Assembly (NCBI RefSeq): GCF_020382885.2
Contig: NC_058504.1
Span: 18,301,019 to 18,365,018 of the forward strand
From: Scatophagus argus
Taxonomy: Eukaryota; Chordata; Actinopteri; Scatophagidae
DNA length: 64,000 nucleotides
Direction: 5' to 3'
Shown one piece after another: positions 24,082 to 36,300 of this stretch. The stretch's first letter is position 1. Every line of letters starts with the position of its first letter. The position numbers and the translations under genes are program-made. The notes under the pieces are model-generated. The model saw only the letters and a program-made list of their open reading frames with translations, was not told the DNA's origin and ran no database searches.

Positions 24082-24134
24082 AAGGAAAACTTACTGGAGG
24101 CTCTGAGAAACCAGATGAGGCTGGGGGTCTTATA
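23334..24134 (-). promoter_or_regulatory. Possible agtr2 5' noncoding exon borders and TATA box
   Basis: On the minus strand a strong acceptor (TTTTATTTCCAG) precedes 23334, just upstream of the agtr2 ATG at 23268. A good donor (CTCCA|GTAAGT) lies at 24095/24094, and TATAAG lies at 24129-24134. Mammalian AGTR2 also has noncoding 5' exons before one coding exon. The distance from TATA box to donor is only about 39 bp, so exon 1 would be very short, which weakens this exact pairing. Confidence 0.25.
24051..24075. repeat. (TG)n microsatellite upstream of agtr2
   Basis: TG run of about 12 units close to the candidate agtr2 5' exon. Simple repeat. Confidence 0.85.
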
Positions 24135-27100
24135 GCCCCCAAGAGCCTCTTGATGATTGCACAATGTGGAAGTTGCTTATACGTCAGACCTTCTTCATTA
24201 CCAAGGGGCTGGACTATACCTGGACACCAGCCAGTCTGCACAGTGAGAGAAAGAAACTTGCTCCCTCCGTTTTTCATTCTATCCCTCCCTTTTTGCTCCC
24301 TGTCGCTGTCTCTAATAGAAAAGACCAGAACTAAGAAAATCAAGTCAAGATGTGTGTTAGAGTAATAGCTGAGTCTCCAGTGAGTGCAGACACACAACCA
24401 TGTGTCATACCTGACCATAATGAATGGGACAACAGTGTGTTTGAGGTGTCAAAGTTAAAGCCCAAACTGTGCCCGCCAGGGCCTCTGACCCAACCTTAAC
24501 GAAGGCTGCGTGTTAATTAGCAGAGCCTCGCACTTTGTGTCATATTCATGCTGCCAGCGGTCAGATAAGCCATGGGAAATATTTACTTTGTCTCAACGGA
24601 AGTCAAGCCAGCCACTGGAGCAGAGGGAGAAAGGGGAGGCACACTGTGGAAGATGAATGAGGAGGAGGACGAGCAGATACTGCAGGGGAGTGAACGAGGA
24701 GATGAGAGGGAGAGATGGAGAGAAAGGGGAGGGGGAAAAAGGAGAGAAAGCGGAGATTCCCTCCAGTGGTTTTTCATTAAAGCCTCTGGTGAAAGTTAAT
24801 GAGGGATGTGTACAAAGCTCTGAAACTGATTGCATCACGGCTCCTTTGATCAATGGTGTGAGCACTCATCTCTCCCTGTGTGTGTGCTTGTGTGTGTGTC
24901 CATGTGTGCGTCTGTGCTTCAGCACTTGTGCAGCTAGATGTACTTAATCACAGCCTGGCATGCATGCATCGACGCAAAGTCCTCTCTTCTGTTTACGTGT
25001 GTTCAGATGCGTGTGCACATTCTGCTCCATTGAGTATCTATCAGAATGTCACATGTTCTAATGGCTGTGGGAAAGCTGACGGTGAGGATGACGGATGAAG
25101 GCAAGACAAAAATCAACCGATTTTGAAGGCCTCGAATGAAGAGCTCTGTTGTTGCCTTCTTGCAGGATATGAGAAATTGGCAAGGTGCTCTATGTCGCAG
25201 AAGTGTTAAGGTGGGATCATTCCAAAATGGAAATTTCAAAATATTATGTTCTTCCAGTGGCATCCTGGGTATGCACAGTTGTTCACATACACACAGACAA
25301 ACTCACACAAGCCAACGGCCCTTAGTCATGACATGCAACAACGAAAAACAGAAATTTATGGTGTCATGCTGGCCAATGCAAATAGAAGAAGACAGGAAAA
25401 AAAATGAAAGTGGGCGCTGCCTCCCCACAGTTTCTCTGTAACCCAGTGATGAAAAGTAACTGTTCATACAGCACTTCATGGCAAACTACATGGATATCTT
25501 ACATTTCTCTTTAACTATAGATCAGGTTTGTACTGCGCTATAGGTCTCTATCTATCTATCTGGTCCTTGAAAACTGACATATTAATATTGATATTGGGAA
25601 ACTGGCTTTTAAGTATTATGGTCCACAGAAGATTTGCAGAAGTGTGCAAAATTGCACTGATTTGTATGTGCAAGTTCATTCAAGGCTAAAGAGAACTTGC
25701 TCTCAATGGTCCTTCCCTGTTTTAAAGGTTTAAAAGGAGGAGTGAATAAAGCACATTTCCTCAAAGTACTGTAGCTTGCTTAAAAACAATGTTGTGGTAT
25801 GCCTACTTGAAACCATTTCCTGCTACATTATGATTCAACTCCACCCAATTTCAGAGGGAAATATCATGCTACCATAGTGGCTTTATCTTACAGTTCTTTC
25901 ACCAGCTACAAAATCATGGATCTGCACGTCAGGAATGGTTGTCCAATCAATAACAAAAAGGGTTTATGAAAGAGGGTGTTCTGCATGATGTGTGCTTTCA
26001 TTTTTAATTCATTCAAGTACAAATTCAGTGATTTTATACTTTCTTTTTATGCTTTTGTGTGAGCAGCACTGACAGCCATCCACCACTTTGGCATCATCAT
26101 CAACTCCAAATTTGTTTTATGTAATTTTGATTTTTCAGCTTTACTTTAGTTTATGACAAAATCCTTGGAAAAATGACCAGCCTTAACTGAAGTCTGTGTT
26201 ATTGCTGTTTAACATTATCTATGTTAACATGGTTAGATAAGAGAGAGAACACATTTTGTATTTTTGCTGTGTTATTACAACTTGTATATCAAGTTAAGGA
26301 ACAGACTTCTCTTCAGTTGATCTTACTTTCACTTCTTTTGTCTCAGAACAGCTCCTGTTCTGACCTTTGTCAACATTTCAAGGCACAATCTCACTTTATC
26401 CTATCTCCAGACAGTCAATCGAATTGGTTTGCATTGCACATATTGATACATTTCACTTTATGCTATTCATGGCATGTAAAAAAGTTAATTCTGCTACCAA
26501 AATAAAAATCATGATACAAAGTGTGATGCACAAACTGAGAGGCTGATTAATTAACAGTTTGAGAATGCATGGGAGTGTGTGTGTGTTTGTTTCATGATCC
26601 AAACACAGGGATTTAGTTACAGGCAGCGTCCGTACAGGCAACAGATAAGGAGAGCAATGGAGCAGAGAGCATCAAACCTCAACCCTTGCCAGACATCAAT
26701 CTCAGTCTCCCAGCCAATTATTTTTCAGGGTTTGCTTTTTTTTTTCTGGATTAAAAACAATTTTAACTGCAACCAAAAAGTAATAGCTACAGCTATGAGT
26801 AATCTGCAGAATGACAAATTAAATTAGTTATGATTAATAAATGTGTGCATTATGTGAAGCACATTTCCCCTGAACAGAATGAATTAAATCGTATACTGTG
26901 TCTACACAAGACCATCCACATATACATGCATACACTCACAAAGAAAGAAGAACAGGAAGATATACGCAAGTCATCTTATACTGTATACACAAAGGCCTGA
27001 AATTGCTTACATAATTGTGTTTATATTTTTTGCTGATAAATGTGCAATGTGTTTATTTGACGTTAGGGTCTCCCCTCACTTGTCAGACCCTGGGAAGATA

Positions 27101-27799
27101 ACCACAAAAAACCATGACCCTTGCAAGGCCCTCTGTGGAAAATTGGGCTCATGGGGGTGAAAGGTAAGAGGTCAGGGTTGGGAGCCCCGCTTCCTCTCCG
27201 TTGGTCAGGACAAATCTGGGAGAGCTCTGGACTACATGAGAGACTCCAGTCGAACATAAGTTCTCAGGACATAATCGTAGCCATGAGATGTTGTAAGGAA
27301 GGGGGGGCCCCACATGCATATTGGACCCTTGAGAGAGGTGACGTGAGGCTATACTTAGCGTCACATCTAGCAGGGGAGGCTTACAGCAACAAGATGTCCA
27401 TGTGAGAAGAAAGCATTGATCAGATTTTCAGCAATCCCACTCTCTCTGCGCTGTACTATTTTGAACAATATGTTCCATGTGGTTTTATTAAGGCTGTTAG
27501 AGAATAATGATTGCAGTACACAGAGCTGTTTCTGGAGGATTTCTTTTTTTTTTCTATCACAACAGTTGGCAGTGTTCGGTAAAAAAACAGCTCAGTCACA
27601 CTCAGCCCACGAGTCCCTTAACCCCTAGACTCAAACCAGCAGCACAAAATGTTTAAAGTGCCGATACCACAAGAAGCCTGGTTCCCATATGTGTTTTTCT
27701 CTGTATAACAGGAAGAAGGATGAGAAAGTATTGACATCCAATTGATCTGACATCTCCCTTTCTTACACACATATGTGAGTTCACACGCATGCTCACACA

Positions 27800-28030
27800 G
27801 TTGTGTTTCCACCATTTCTGGGGACATTACACAGACTTACATTCATTTCCTGAAGGCTTAACCACCACCTAACCATAACAATAAACATTACTTGCGTAAT
27901 CCTAAGCTTACTGTAACCTAACGCTAACCTCAGCCTAACCTTAAAGCAAGTCTTCACCCTAATATTTAACGATTTACATTGTGAGGACTCGCATTTTGTC
28001 CCAATAAGTAAGGCTAGTCCTCACGACGTG
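27800..28030. repeat. Dispersed fish repeat with TAACC-rich core
   Basis: Begins TTTCTGGGGACATTACACAG and CTTACATTCATTTCCTGAAGG, passes through degenerate CTAACC/CTAACCT units, and ends near GTGAGGACTCGCATTTTGTC. I recognise this as a common teleost repeat. The CTAACC core superficially resembles telomeric DNA but is degenerate. Confidence 0.55.
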
Positions 28031-29770
28031 ACTGTTTAAACAGATTTTTGTTACCACAACTACAGGAATATGCATATACACACACACACATAGTCCCAAG
28101 GGTCACAATTCTGGCCAGCCTCATGGAGAGTTTATGAGGTCCAGGCAGCTTTGGTTCCCCAGAGGGGCCATAAAGAAGCTATAAAGATGTTAAAAGATAG
28201 CCTGGTCCCTCGGTACAAACTGTGTGCTCAAAGAAATAAGCAAAAACATATGGCACCAAAAATGCTTTAAAGTATATGTCACATTCCATGGCATTTGTTG
28301 CTCAAACTTTCAAAGTTCTTTAGAATAATCATTTACATGATTAATATTGGTACACATTGGTACATTTGTTCCGGCAACTGCAATGACTGTATCACTTGGG
28401 ATGAAATGATCAAACAAGTTTCCCAATTTGTACTTTACTTACTTACTTATAGGTGGACATAATCTTGCACAAACCAATGCTGTTGATACTGAGATGTTTC
28501 ACAGAGTAAGTGAAAACATTACCCTCCTGGTGGGACTAGAGTAAAGGTCCAAGATCTTTTATCAGCAGAGCCAAGCCACTGGCAAACTATGAAACTTCAG
28601 TCTTATGCATTCATTTCTTGCTATACACAGTAAATAAATGTTAAATGTACCACTGGTCATTACAGAAGCATTCAATCACTCGAAACCGCTGGATTAATAA
28701 ATTTAATGAATGGATAAAAACTGTCTTCAGTTTACCAGTTTGTGCTCATAGAATTAACGTTTTGGACATCAGTGGTGATATGGGATAGGGAGCTCCAAGT
28801 GTGAAATGTGTTGCAAAAGTGTGTATTTCCTCGACAGCAGCTCAACAGAATATAACTGGGACATTCTGAAGGACATGGCTTTGTGAGGTGAAATCTTTAG
28901 CTTGAGTCACTTTCAGAAGTTTGTTACAGTATAATATTGATGATCCCGAGAATACACTGTTCCTGGTGTATGAGAAAAGATTCACAAAGACATCAAATAT
29001 CACTGTGCATGGTTCCAGTTACCATTAGCGACAGAAAGAAGCAATTTCCCTGAGGAGAAAAGCTTTATTTGATTTAGGTGTGACTAAAGATAAAAACCAT
29101 CTGATGTTTAACTGATTATATAATGACTTAACAGCTACTTTTTTAAGTAAAATGTCCTTGACTTCTGATGAGTTTGTTGTTGTTGGACTATTAAAAAAAA
29201 GTTGTGTTTTAGGAAGGAATTTTATTTCTTCATGTGCCAGATTTCTGTGTGAGACTTGGTAGGGCTGAAAGATTCCAAAATCAAATCACAGTGGGATTAT
29301 TTAAACAGGTTTGTGATTGCGACTTAAAAGAGAAAGGTCATTTTTGCATTCTGTTTTAACTGAAACAATAATAACAGTGCTGATGTGATTTGTGCTAGGG
29401 TTTGCACCTAATCAGCATGTTCCTTTACATTTTGAACACACGACTTGCAGGTTGGGGCATCTCTGTATAGCACCACAATGCATCACTTTTATCAGTACGG
29501 TGTCACGGTGACACTGACACATTTTACCTTTTATCAAAAAACTGCAGCTACTGTAATTTGGATAGTTTCTTGGGTCATATTGAGATTTTGATGATACTCC
29601 GATTAACTGCTCATTCTTTGTCGTCTGTGTGCAGCGTTATGGTAAACGTTAGAAATTATGTGCTCATGTTTTACCACTGAAACAATGTACTTCATAAGTC
29701 TGTGTGCTGGGCCGATTGGTAAGTATTTGATATTTGACAAGATGCAACTTGAAAAAGTGAAAAATAAAGA

Positions 29771-29776
29771 TTTATT
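29771..29776 (-). other. Candidate apool poly(A) signal AATAAA
   Basis: TTTATT on the plus strand reads AATAAA on the apool strand, about 535 bp after the stop at 30311. Confidence 0.4.
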
Positions 29777-30310
29777 CTGTTTTTAAACAACTGAAGACAA
29801 TTTTAGATGTACCAAAATGGAACAGCACTAGTCCATCTTGTAACAATTACCAGCATGTGTGCAGTATTTGGAATTTAGCAATGCAACTGAAATTGCAATA
29901 AATAAAAGCACCATGCATTCAGGATGATGAAAGCTGCAGCACAAGAGCCAATAATTATTAAATGACACATACATGGAGAAAATTTCACAATCTGCCATCT
30001 GTGCATTAAAAGACAAAAAACAGCTGTGGGTGTATTTTCCAGGTTTCTGTCATCCTTTACAGACAGCTCCGCGTACCGGAAATCACTGCACTGCTTCTAC
30101 AGTGCAACAGTACTTGGACGTTTCTGTGGAAAAACTAATGGTGTGGGCTGAAGAAATGAGAATGGAAATATTGATGAAAGATTTTCTAACACCGCTTTCT
30201 TGTGAAATGGCCTATTTACATTTGATAATGACAACAGTTGCTTGTTTATCTGAAAAAGATGAGATGGCAGTGCAGGAATGAAGTTTCTCCTGCAGCTGGG
30301 CTGCAGTATC

Positions 30311-33300
30311 TCAGCTGCGTGTGCTGTACAGGTCTTCATCCTCCGGGTTGGACTGACCGAAATCCATAAGAGTGGGGTCTGGCTTGAAACCAGAGCCATC
30401 TGGAGGGCAGCAAGAGAAATGCAACAAAATCTCAGTCTCACTCGGTCTTATCTGTAGAATAAATTAAAGCTACTAGATAATCCAAATTAAAATGAGAGAA
30501 CCAGAGACAAAGCCAGTGTTCTGTCAATCTTTCTGCGATCATACAATACCTCTGAACTATAGTTCGGTTCAGTGGGCATTTATACTTACATCTTCTGCTT
30601 CAATTACTCAAATAACAAATCATGGACTGGTTTTCATGCCTTTCCCAGTCCAGAGAAGATTAATTTGAATAATCTGAATCATGCTATATTATGGCATTTG
30701 TTTTGCCACAAAGGCAAAAAAAAAAAAAAAAAACGTTAAAAAAATGAATTTTATGTGAGCAATTGCTACACAAAGCCAATGAAATAATAAACTGAATGCA
30801 TGGATAAACCTTCCGCACAATTTACCCGTTTGTGCTCAGAGAACTGATGCATTCATGGAGAACACAAGGACTTCTGATAGGTAACTCTGGCCTTCAGAAT
30901 AAAAGAACACCACACAAACTAACATCCACTAAATAAAAGGACCAAATAATGATCTGTCAGAGATATAGAACATTATAACATGTGTTAAATACAGCTATGT
31001 ATTATATGCTGCACATAACAGTGCAGAGTGGGAGTGTGAAAAGTCCTTTTTGATTATTGGTGCATGTTTTCTAAGTGAAGATAAAGCAGAGGTTGTTACA
31101 TACACTCACATCTGTTAGAGCAGTTTAACTGTCACATCTCATGTCTGAATGTTAAGGAATGACACTGAATGAATTTATTAAAAAAAACAAAAAAACTAAT
31201 AAACTGTTTTTTCACCACACACACATTAGCAAGATAAACACCCCACACATTAAGGTGTATGGAAATCAGATATTTCTAAGAAATGCATGTGTCAAATCAA
31301 TCTAAAGGTGAGAGAGCAGCAGTTGTTCACAGTACCTTTGTTGTTCTCTGCAGCAGGCTGCTGAGGAGGTGGTGGTGTGAGTGTCGGGGTTGGTGTCTCC
31401 TCCCCAGCGACAACTTGCGGTGGGTCAGCTAAGTCAGGCTGAGGAGCAGGTTCAGGCTCAGCTGATTCAACAACAGGCACTGTGAACAAGTCAAAACACA
31501 ACACAGGGTCAGCAGCAAGCTATTGTGACTTCAAACCATGTTATTAACCCTCAGGAGTCGACAGACGCGCCGGCGCGTCCTTATCACAAGACCACTTTAA
31601 GACGACGTAGCTTCAAGACGCAGCCTCGCTGAATCTCAGTTTTTTTTATGTCGAAAGTGGGCACTTCAAACTATATACCAGTTTTTAAATTTTGTTAATA
31701 TGTCAAGTAAAACCCGAGTTATGATAAAAAATATACGCACTGTTTTTTTCATGACCATTGCCATCACATTTGGTGCGCGTTTGGTGCGCGTTTGGGGGGC
31801 GCATTTTATGCAAGAAGACGCAGTAAACACCAGCGCATTGAGCGCACTTCATTCAGCGCATTTCAGCGCATTTTCCCCAGTCGGATTTTAGAGTTTTGTG
31901 TGATTTTAGGTCCAGTGTGTCAATACAGTATGTCAAAATGAAAAAAACAACAGTAAATCACACTTGTGAGGTTGTGCTGATGAAAAATGATTCCAAAATG
32001 GCAAGATAAAAAAAATTCTAAGTTGAAATATAAAATTAGAATCAAAAATAGTCAACAACTGACAATTATACATGACTTCAGAGGGTTAATAATAGTAATA
32101 ACATCCAGAAAGTTGTTATGTGTCAGTTTACAACAAATCAGTGTACAGCAATGGCTGGTTCTAACAACAGGTAATACAGAGAGCTTTGCAAATGATCCCT
32201 TATTGGACTGTTTAAGTTTTAGGAGCTTTAGATGTCTTCCATTCCCACAATTTTCCACACTTCCGTGGCTCCTTCATTGCCCATGAATGCACTTCTATAT
32301 CCACAGTGGTTTTCCAAGGAAGCAGATTAATTGCAAGTGCACTTTCTTGTCTCTGACATTATGTGGCAGAATATTTCTCATACCTAATGGCTCATATGAG
32401 ACCTTTGGAGCAGGTGGTTCTTCAGTGAAAGGAGCAGTTTCGACTGGAGCAGCATCCACTGGTGTCGCTTCTACCATCTCTGGCTCTAAGCTTGGCATGG
32501 ACTCAGTGGAGACATCCTCTGCTGCTTTTTTTGTGTCTGAGGGCTCTTCACTTTCAACAGATGCAGGTACTTCCTCAGAGATTGTGGTGATGTTCGTCTC
32601 TGCTGGCACTGTGCTGGTGTCTGTAGGGGTCTGGTCAGGGGATATCTCTGCGAGTGTAACTGATGACGCCCCCTCTGACACGAAAGCAACAACAGGCCTG
32701 TCAGAGACAGGAACTGGTTCAGCAGATTCCACCTCTGTCTCTGGGACTGTAGAGCTCTGGGCTGAGCTGCTGAAGCTGGCCTCTGAGACCTCTTCAACTA
32801 CTGCAAAGTCTGGATTTGGCACTGTAGCTGCCTAACAACATGGCAAAAAAAAGAAAAAAAAAAAGATTTAGATCTTTTCAATACCAATATTTGTATTGAC
32901 TGTTCTATACAAAATAATATTTATAAATTCCACCAGGTAATTACATTACAAAAAAGCCATTCTTGCCAGTGACAGGGGTAACACATTGTTATCTTTAAAC
33001 AGAATAAAGCACTACTTTTATCATTTTCTTGAAATTTTCAGTTCCAATAGGTGTGATTTATTGATTTATAAGTCTGATTTATTACACTGAAAATGGGGAA
33101 CATTTTTCATCACTTACATCAGTATTTTACATCACAGGCATTAAGCTGACATTATGGACTTACAGTGAGTTTAGCAGAAGTGGAAGGTTTAGACATTAGA
33201 TCACAAAAACAGTATCATTTCAATCATGAGAAAAGGGCAAAATGACAGGACAGGAAATGGAATACAACCTATTGAGAGTCTGGAGGGATTTTTTTGTGCA

Positions 33301-36300
33301 AGTAAAAGTTTATAGGGGAAATAACTCAGTGGGAAGACAGTTACCAATACATGGTGTGACATACTGTCTTGGTATTAGTCACACATAGTGAAAACAACTT
33401 CACAGTACTTTCTATTCAAAACTTGTTACAGACATACATAATGATCTGAACAAATCATAAATAAATAAATAAATGTTCAGTAACTTAGTATAACAGTTAA
33501 CCTGTGGTTGTGAAGTGGCAGTCTCCTTTGCAACGGGGTCGTGGGGCTTGGGCTTGAGTAGTGAAGACACTGCAGCGCTGCTCCACTGTCCTGCAGCATA
33601 CACCTTCTTACCTGTCACCTTGGGTGAAAACGACAATAACAGTGTTAAAACTCTGACAATAATGAGGTTTGTGACCAAAACTGTCAAAAGACCAGCATTC
33701 AGAGAAGAAGTGTTACCTTTAACACAGCCACTGCTTGGGCCGGGTAGCATACTGAAGCCCCTGCACTCATCAGGCCCAGAGGAACAGCTAACCTCTTGAA
33801 ACGAGAGCCTAAAATAAAGTTCACAATGAAGCAGTGGTAATGAATCTCAGCTTCAGTTTACTGAACAGGTGTCTGTATTAAGAATTAATTAATTCAATAA
33901 CATCAATGTTTAACTGTCATTTAACTCCCCCGTAGAGAGTGTCAGGGTGCTCTCACACCTGCTTGGTGTGGTTAAAAGGGACCCTGGTGTGTTTGCCCAT
34001 TTAATGAGGTCCATTTGGGCTGGTGTGTAAGGCGTCAATGGAACCCAACAAACCAGACTGAAACCACTTAAAAAGGTGAGTATTGGTCTGCTTCCAAGTG
34101 GTCTCTGGTGCAATTTGTTTGCACTGTCAAAGCAGACCAACCCTAAGATTTTTGATAGCCGACAGGTTAAATTACTAAAAAATGCTTCTGCAGATCATGA
34201 AATCTTTTCAAGAATTGTGGTTGATGTGTACAAGCCTTGTAAATATTTATGCAAATAATTTTGGAACCGGATAACATGTATGCAGGTCAGTGCGGGTGTT
34301 CTCCAGGGTTAAGAGGTGAAAAGCTGTAAAAACTCCTGCACTTGTTTTCTTCTCCAAGTGTGTGACCACAACCCCACAACACTAAACCCCAAATTGTTTA
34401 CTGTACAAGACGCCTCCTTCTGATCCTGTCTCTACCTATCACTGTTCATAACTTGCAGTCGATTTGTAGTCTTTGTGAGCTCTGTATTACACCAATGAAA
34501 ATAAATATACACACCAGAAGGATTAAAGTGCTGCATAAACACCTGCCAGTCCTTGAAATTTGATTTCCTGAAGGTGCTGCCAAAACTGCTAAAACTGTCC
34601 AGTCCACAACAATCAACAACCCCCAACTCCCCACCCCCTTGAGCCGGATCAAATGTAGTGAACACGAGAATGCGCCATAAGACAAAAACAAACTGAAACA
34701 GACACTTGCCTTCACTTGTTCCCTGTATCTCATTCAACGCACCTCTGGGGTTTATCAGTAAGGTGAATATAACTTGTCAAACTGTTTTCTGCAAATGCTG
34801 ATAGTCTGTAACAGATGTCTCTTATGACTTGAGTCATAAAATCAGAAATCAGGTTAAATGTGTTTCATCATGTTTCAAAGGGATGTTGACTTACACAGAG
34901 TGATTGAAACTAGGTGCAAAACTTTGATGTTAAAAAATGTTAAAATATGAGAAGCTTGAGGTATATGGATGAGGTATTTATGATGTATAGCTGTTACATT
35001 ACCACACAGCTGATACAGGGTCACTGACCTAGTTTGCATGCCCCATGAAATCGTGGGATTCACTGCAGTCACCTTTTCATTAATGCAGTTCCTGTTGTGA
35101 GTCAACCTAATTGCGTAGTATGTTGTTTTGTTCACTTTTTACTTTATTCAAAATATGACTGTTTGTGTAAAGATGACACTAAATATAATTGAATTTTATA
35201 AATTGGATTTTAATTTGTTACCTTTTCGTGCCAAGAACATGCCAAGCAGGCCAGCCATGGTGATGGTACCAAATCTGGGTAGAAACTCCGGCGGAGGGTC
35301 TTTCAAGTAATAGTACATATCTGGGAAACACAAAAATGCAGTCAACATGATGACAAGTACTTCTTTGATCTTCTTGATTATGTGCTAATTTCTAATCTTC
35401 TATACATACTGTGACATTAGTTGCTACGCTAGGACTACTAAGCATTGTCACGTTACATATATTCTTAGACAGGAGACATAAGATATCCAATACAAATACA
35501 ACAGTGTGTCATTTCATGATGTACAAATGATACTTGTACTTATGTACTGTAGCATCAATGCAGAGATGTAATTTGATAAAGGCATGAAGAGACAAATGCA
35601 TGTTTTGTTTTTAGATTGTTAGTTTTTAATATCAAAAAGTCAGGAAGAGAAATCATAAAATCACCACCTTATTCCTTCTTATTGCTGTGTAAGGAAGGGA
35701 AAGGACTTGTGTTTTATATTTCTGGGGGATATTACTTATATATGACACCTTAAGGTACCTACTGTTGACTCACCCTCTCCTGCATGATATAGATCGACAC
35801 TTCCCCTTTTCACAGAGAAACAAGCACCCTGCCGAGAACAAAGAGAAAAGCTGAAATCAACCACTGCAACAAGCAAGCGAGAACACAACTTTGTAGAGTA
35901 TGCTAAAACATTTGAGTCAGTGTGAAGTGTTTGTTCCCCATTTCTAGAGTATCAAACTGTCACATCTCCTTGAAGCAAGCCTCACAGCTGCGGTGTTAAC
36001 TGCTTGAACACTATTTCCTGTCTCGCTCCTGAACTTAGCTGTTTGCAAAATCATACCTGCACAGAGCACTTGCAGCACGTGGGATTGTGCTCTGTAACCG
36101 CAAACAAGAGGAACAAAAATCAGGGTTGGAAAACTAACACTGCAGGTGCGAGATAAGATGTCTTCGATGTGTTTTAGCTCATGTTCTATTTGTGTAACAC
36201 TCATTTACATCTGTCAAAGGACTGGTGTTTTGGGGTTTAGTGTTAGACAGGAGGAGTTTGAGAGTTAGTTCTGCAGCAGATGATGCCTGCCAACATCAGT

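Larger units (their letters stand above)
23269..30310. other. agtr2-apool intergenic interval (about 7 kb)
   Basis: The largest gene-free stretch in the window. Left part: possible agtr2 5' exon and promoter. The interval 24560-24760 is purine-rich (GAGG, GAGAAAGG). A dispersed repeat lies at 27800-28030. The right end is the likely apool 3' UTR with an AATAAA at 29771-29776 (minus). Frames of 60-130 codons here are rich in His/Thr/Cys or Ser and match nothing I know. No RNA gene was recognised. Confidence 0.65.

Noticed and set aside
27840..27960. Interstitial telomeric repeat
   Set aside because: CTAACC units are degenerate and embedded in a known type of dispersed fish repeat. No run of perfect TTAGGG/CCCTAA units.
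32287..32835. Open frame of 182 codons on the plus strand
   Set aside because: It lies exactly opposite apool exon 8. Composition of the acidic exon keeps the antisense frame free of stops. No similarity, no splice logic.
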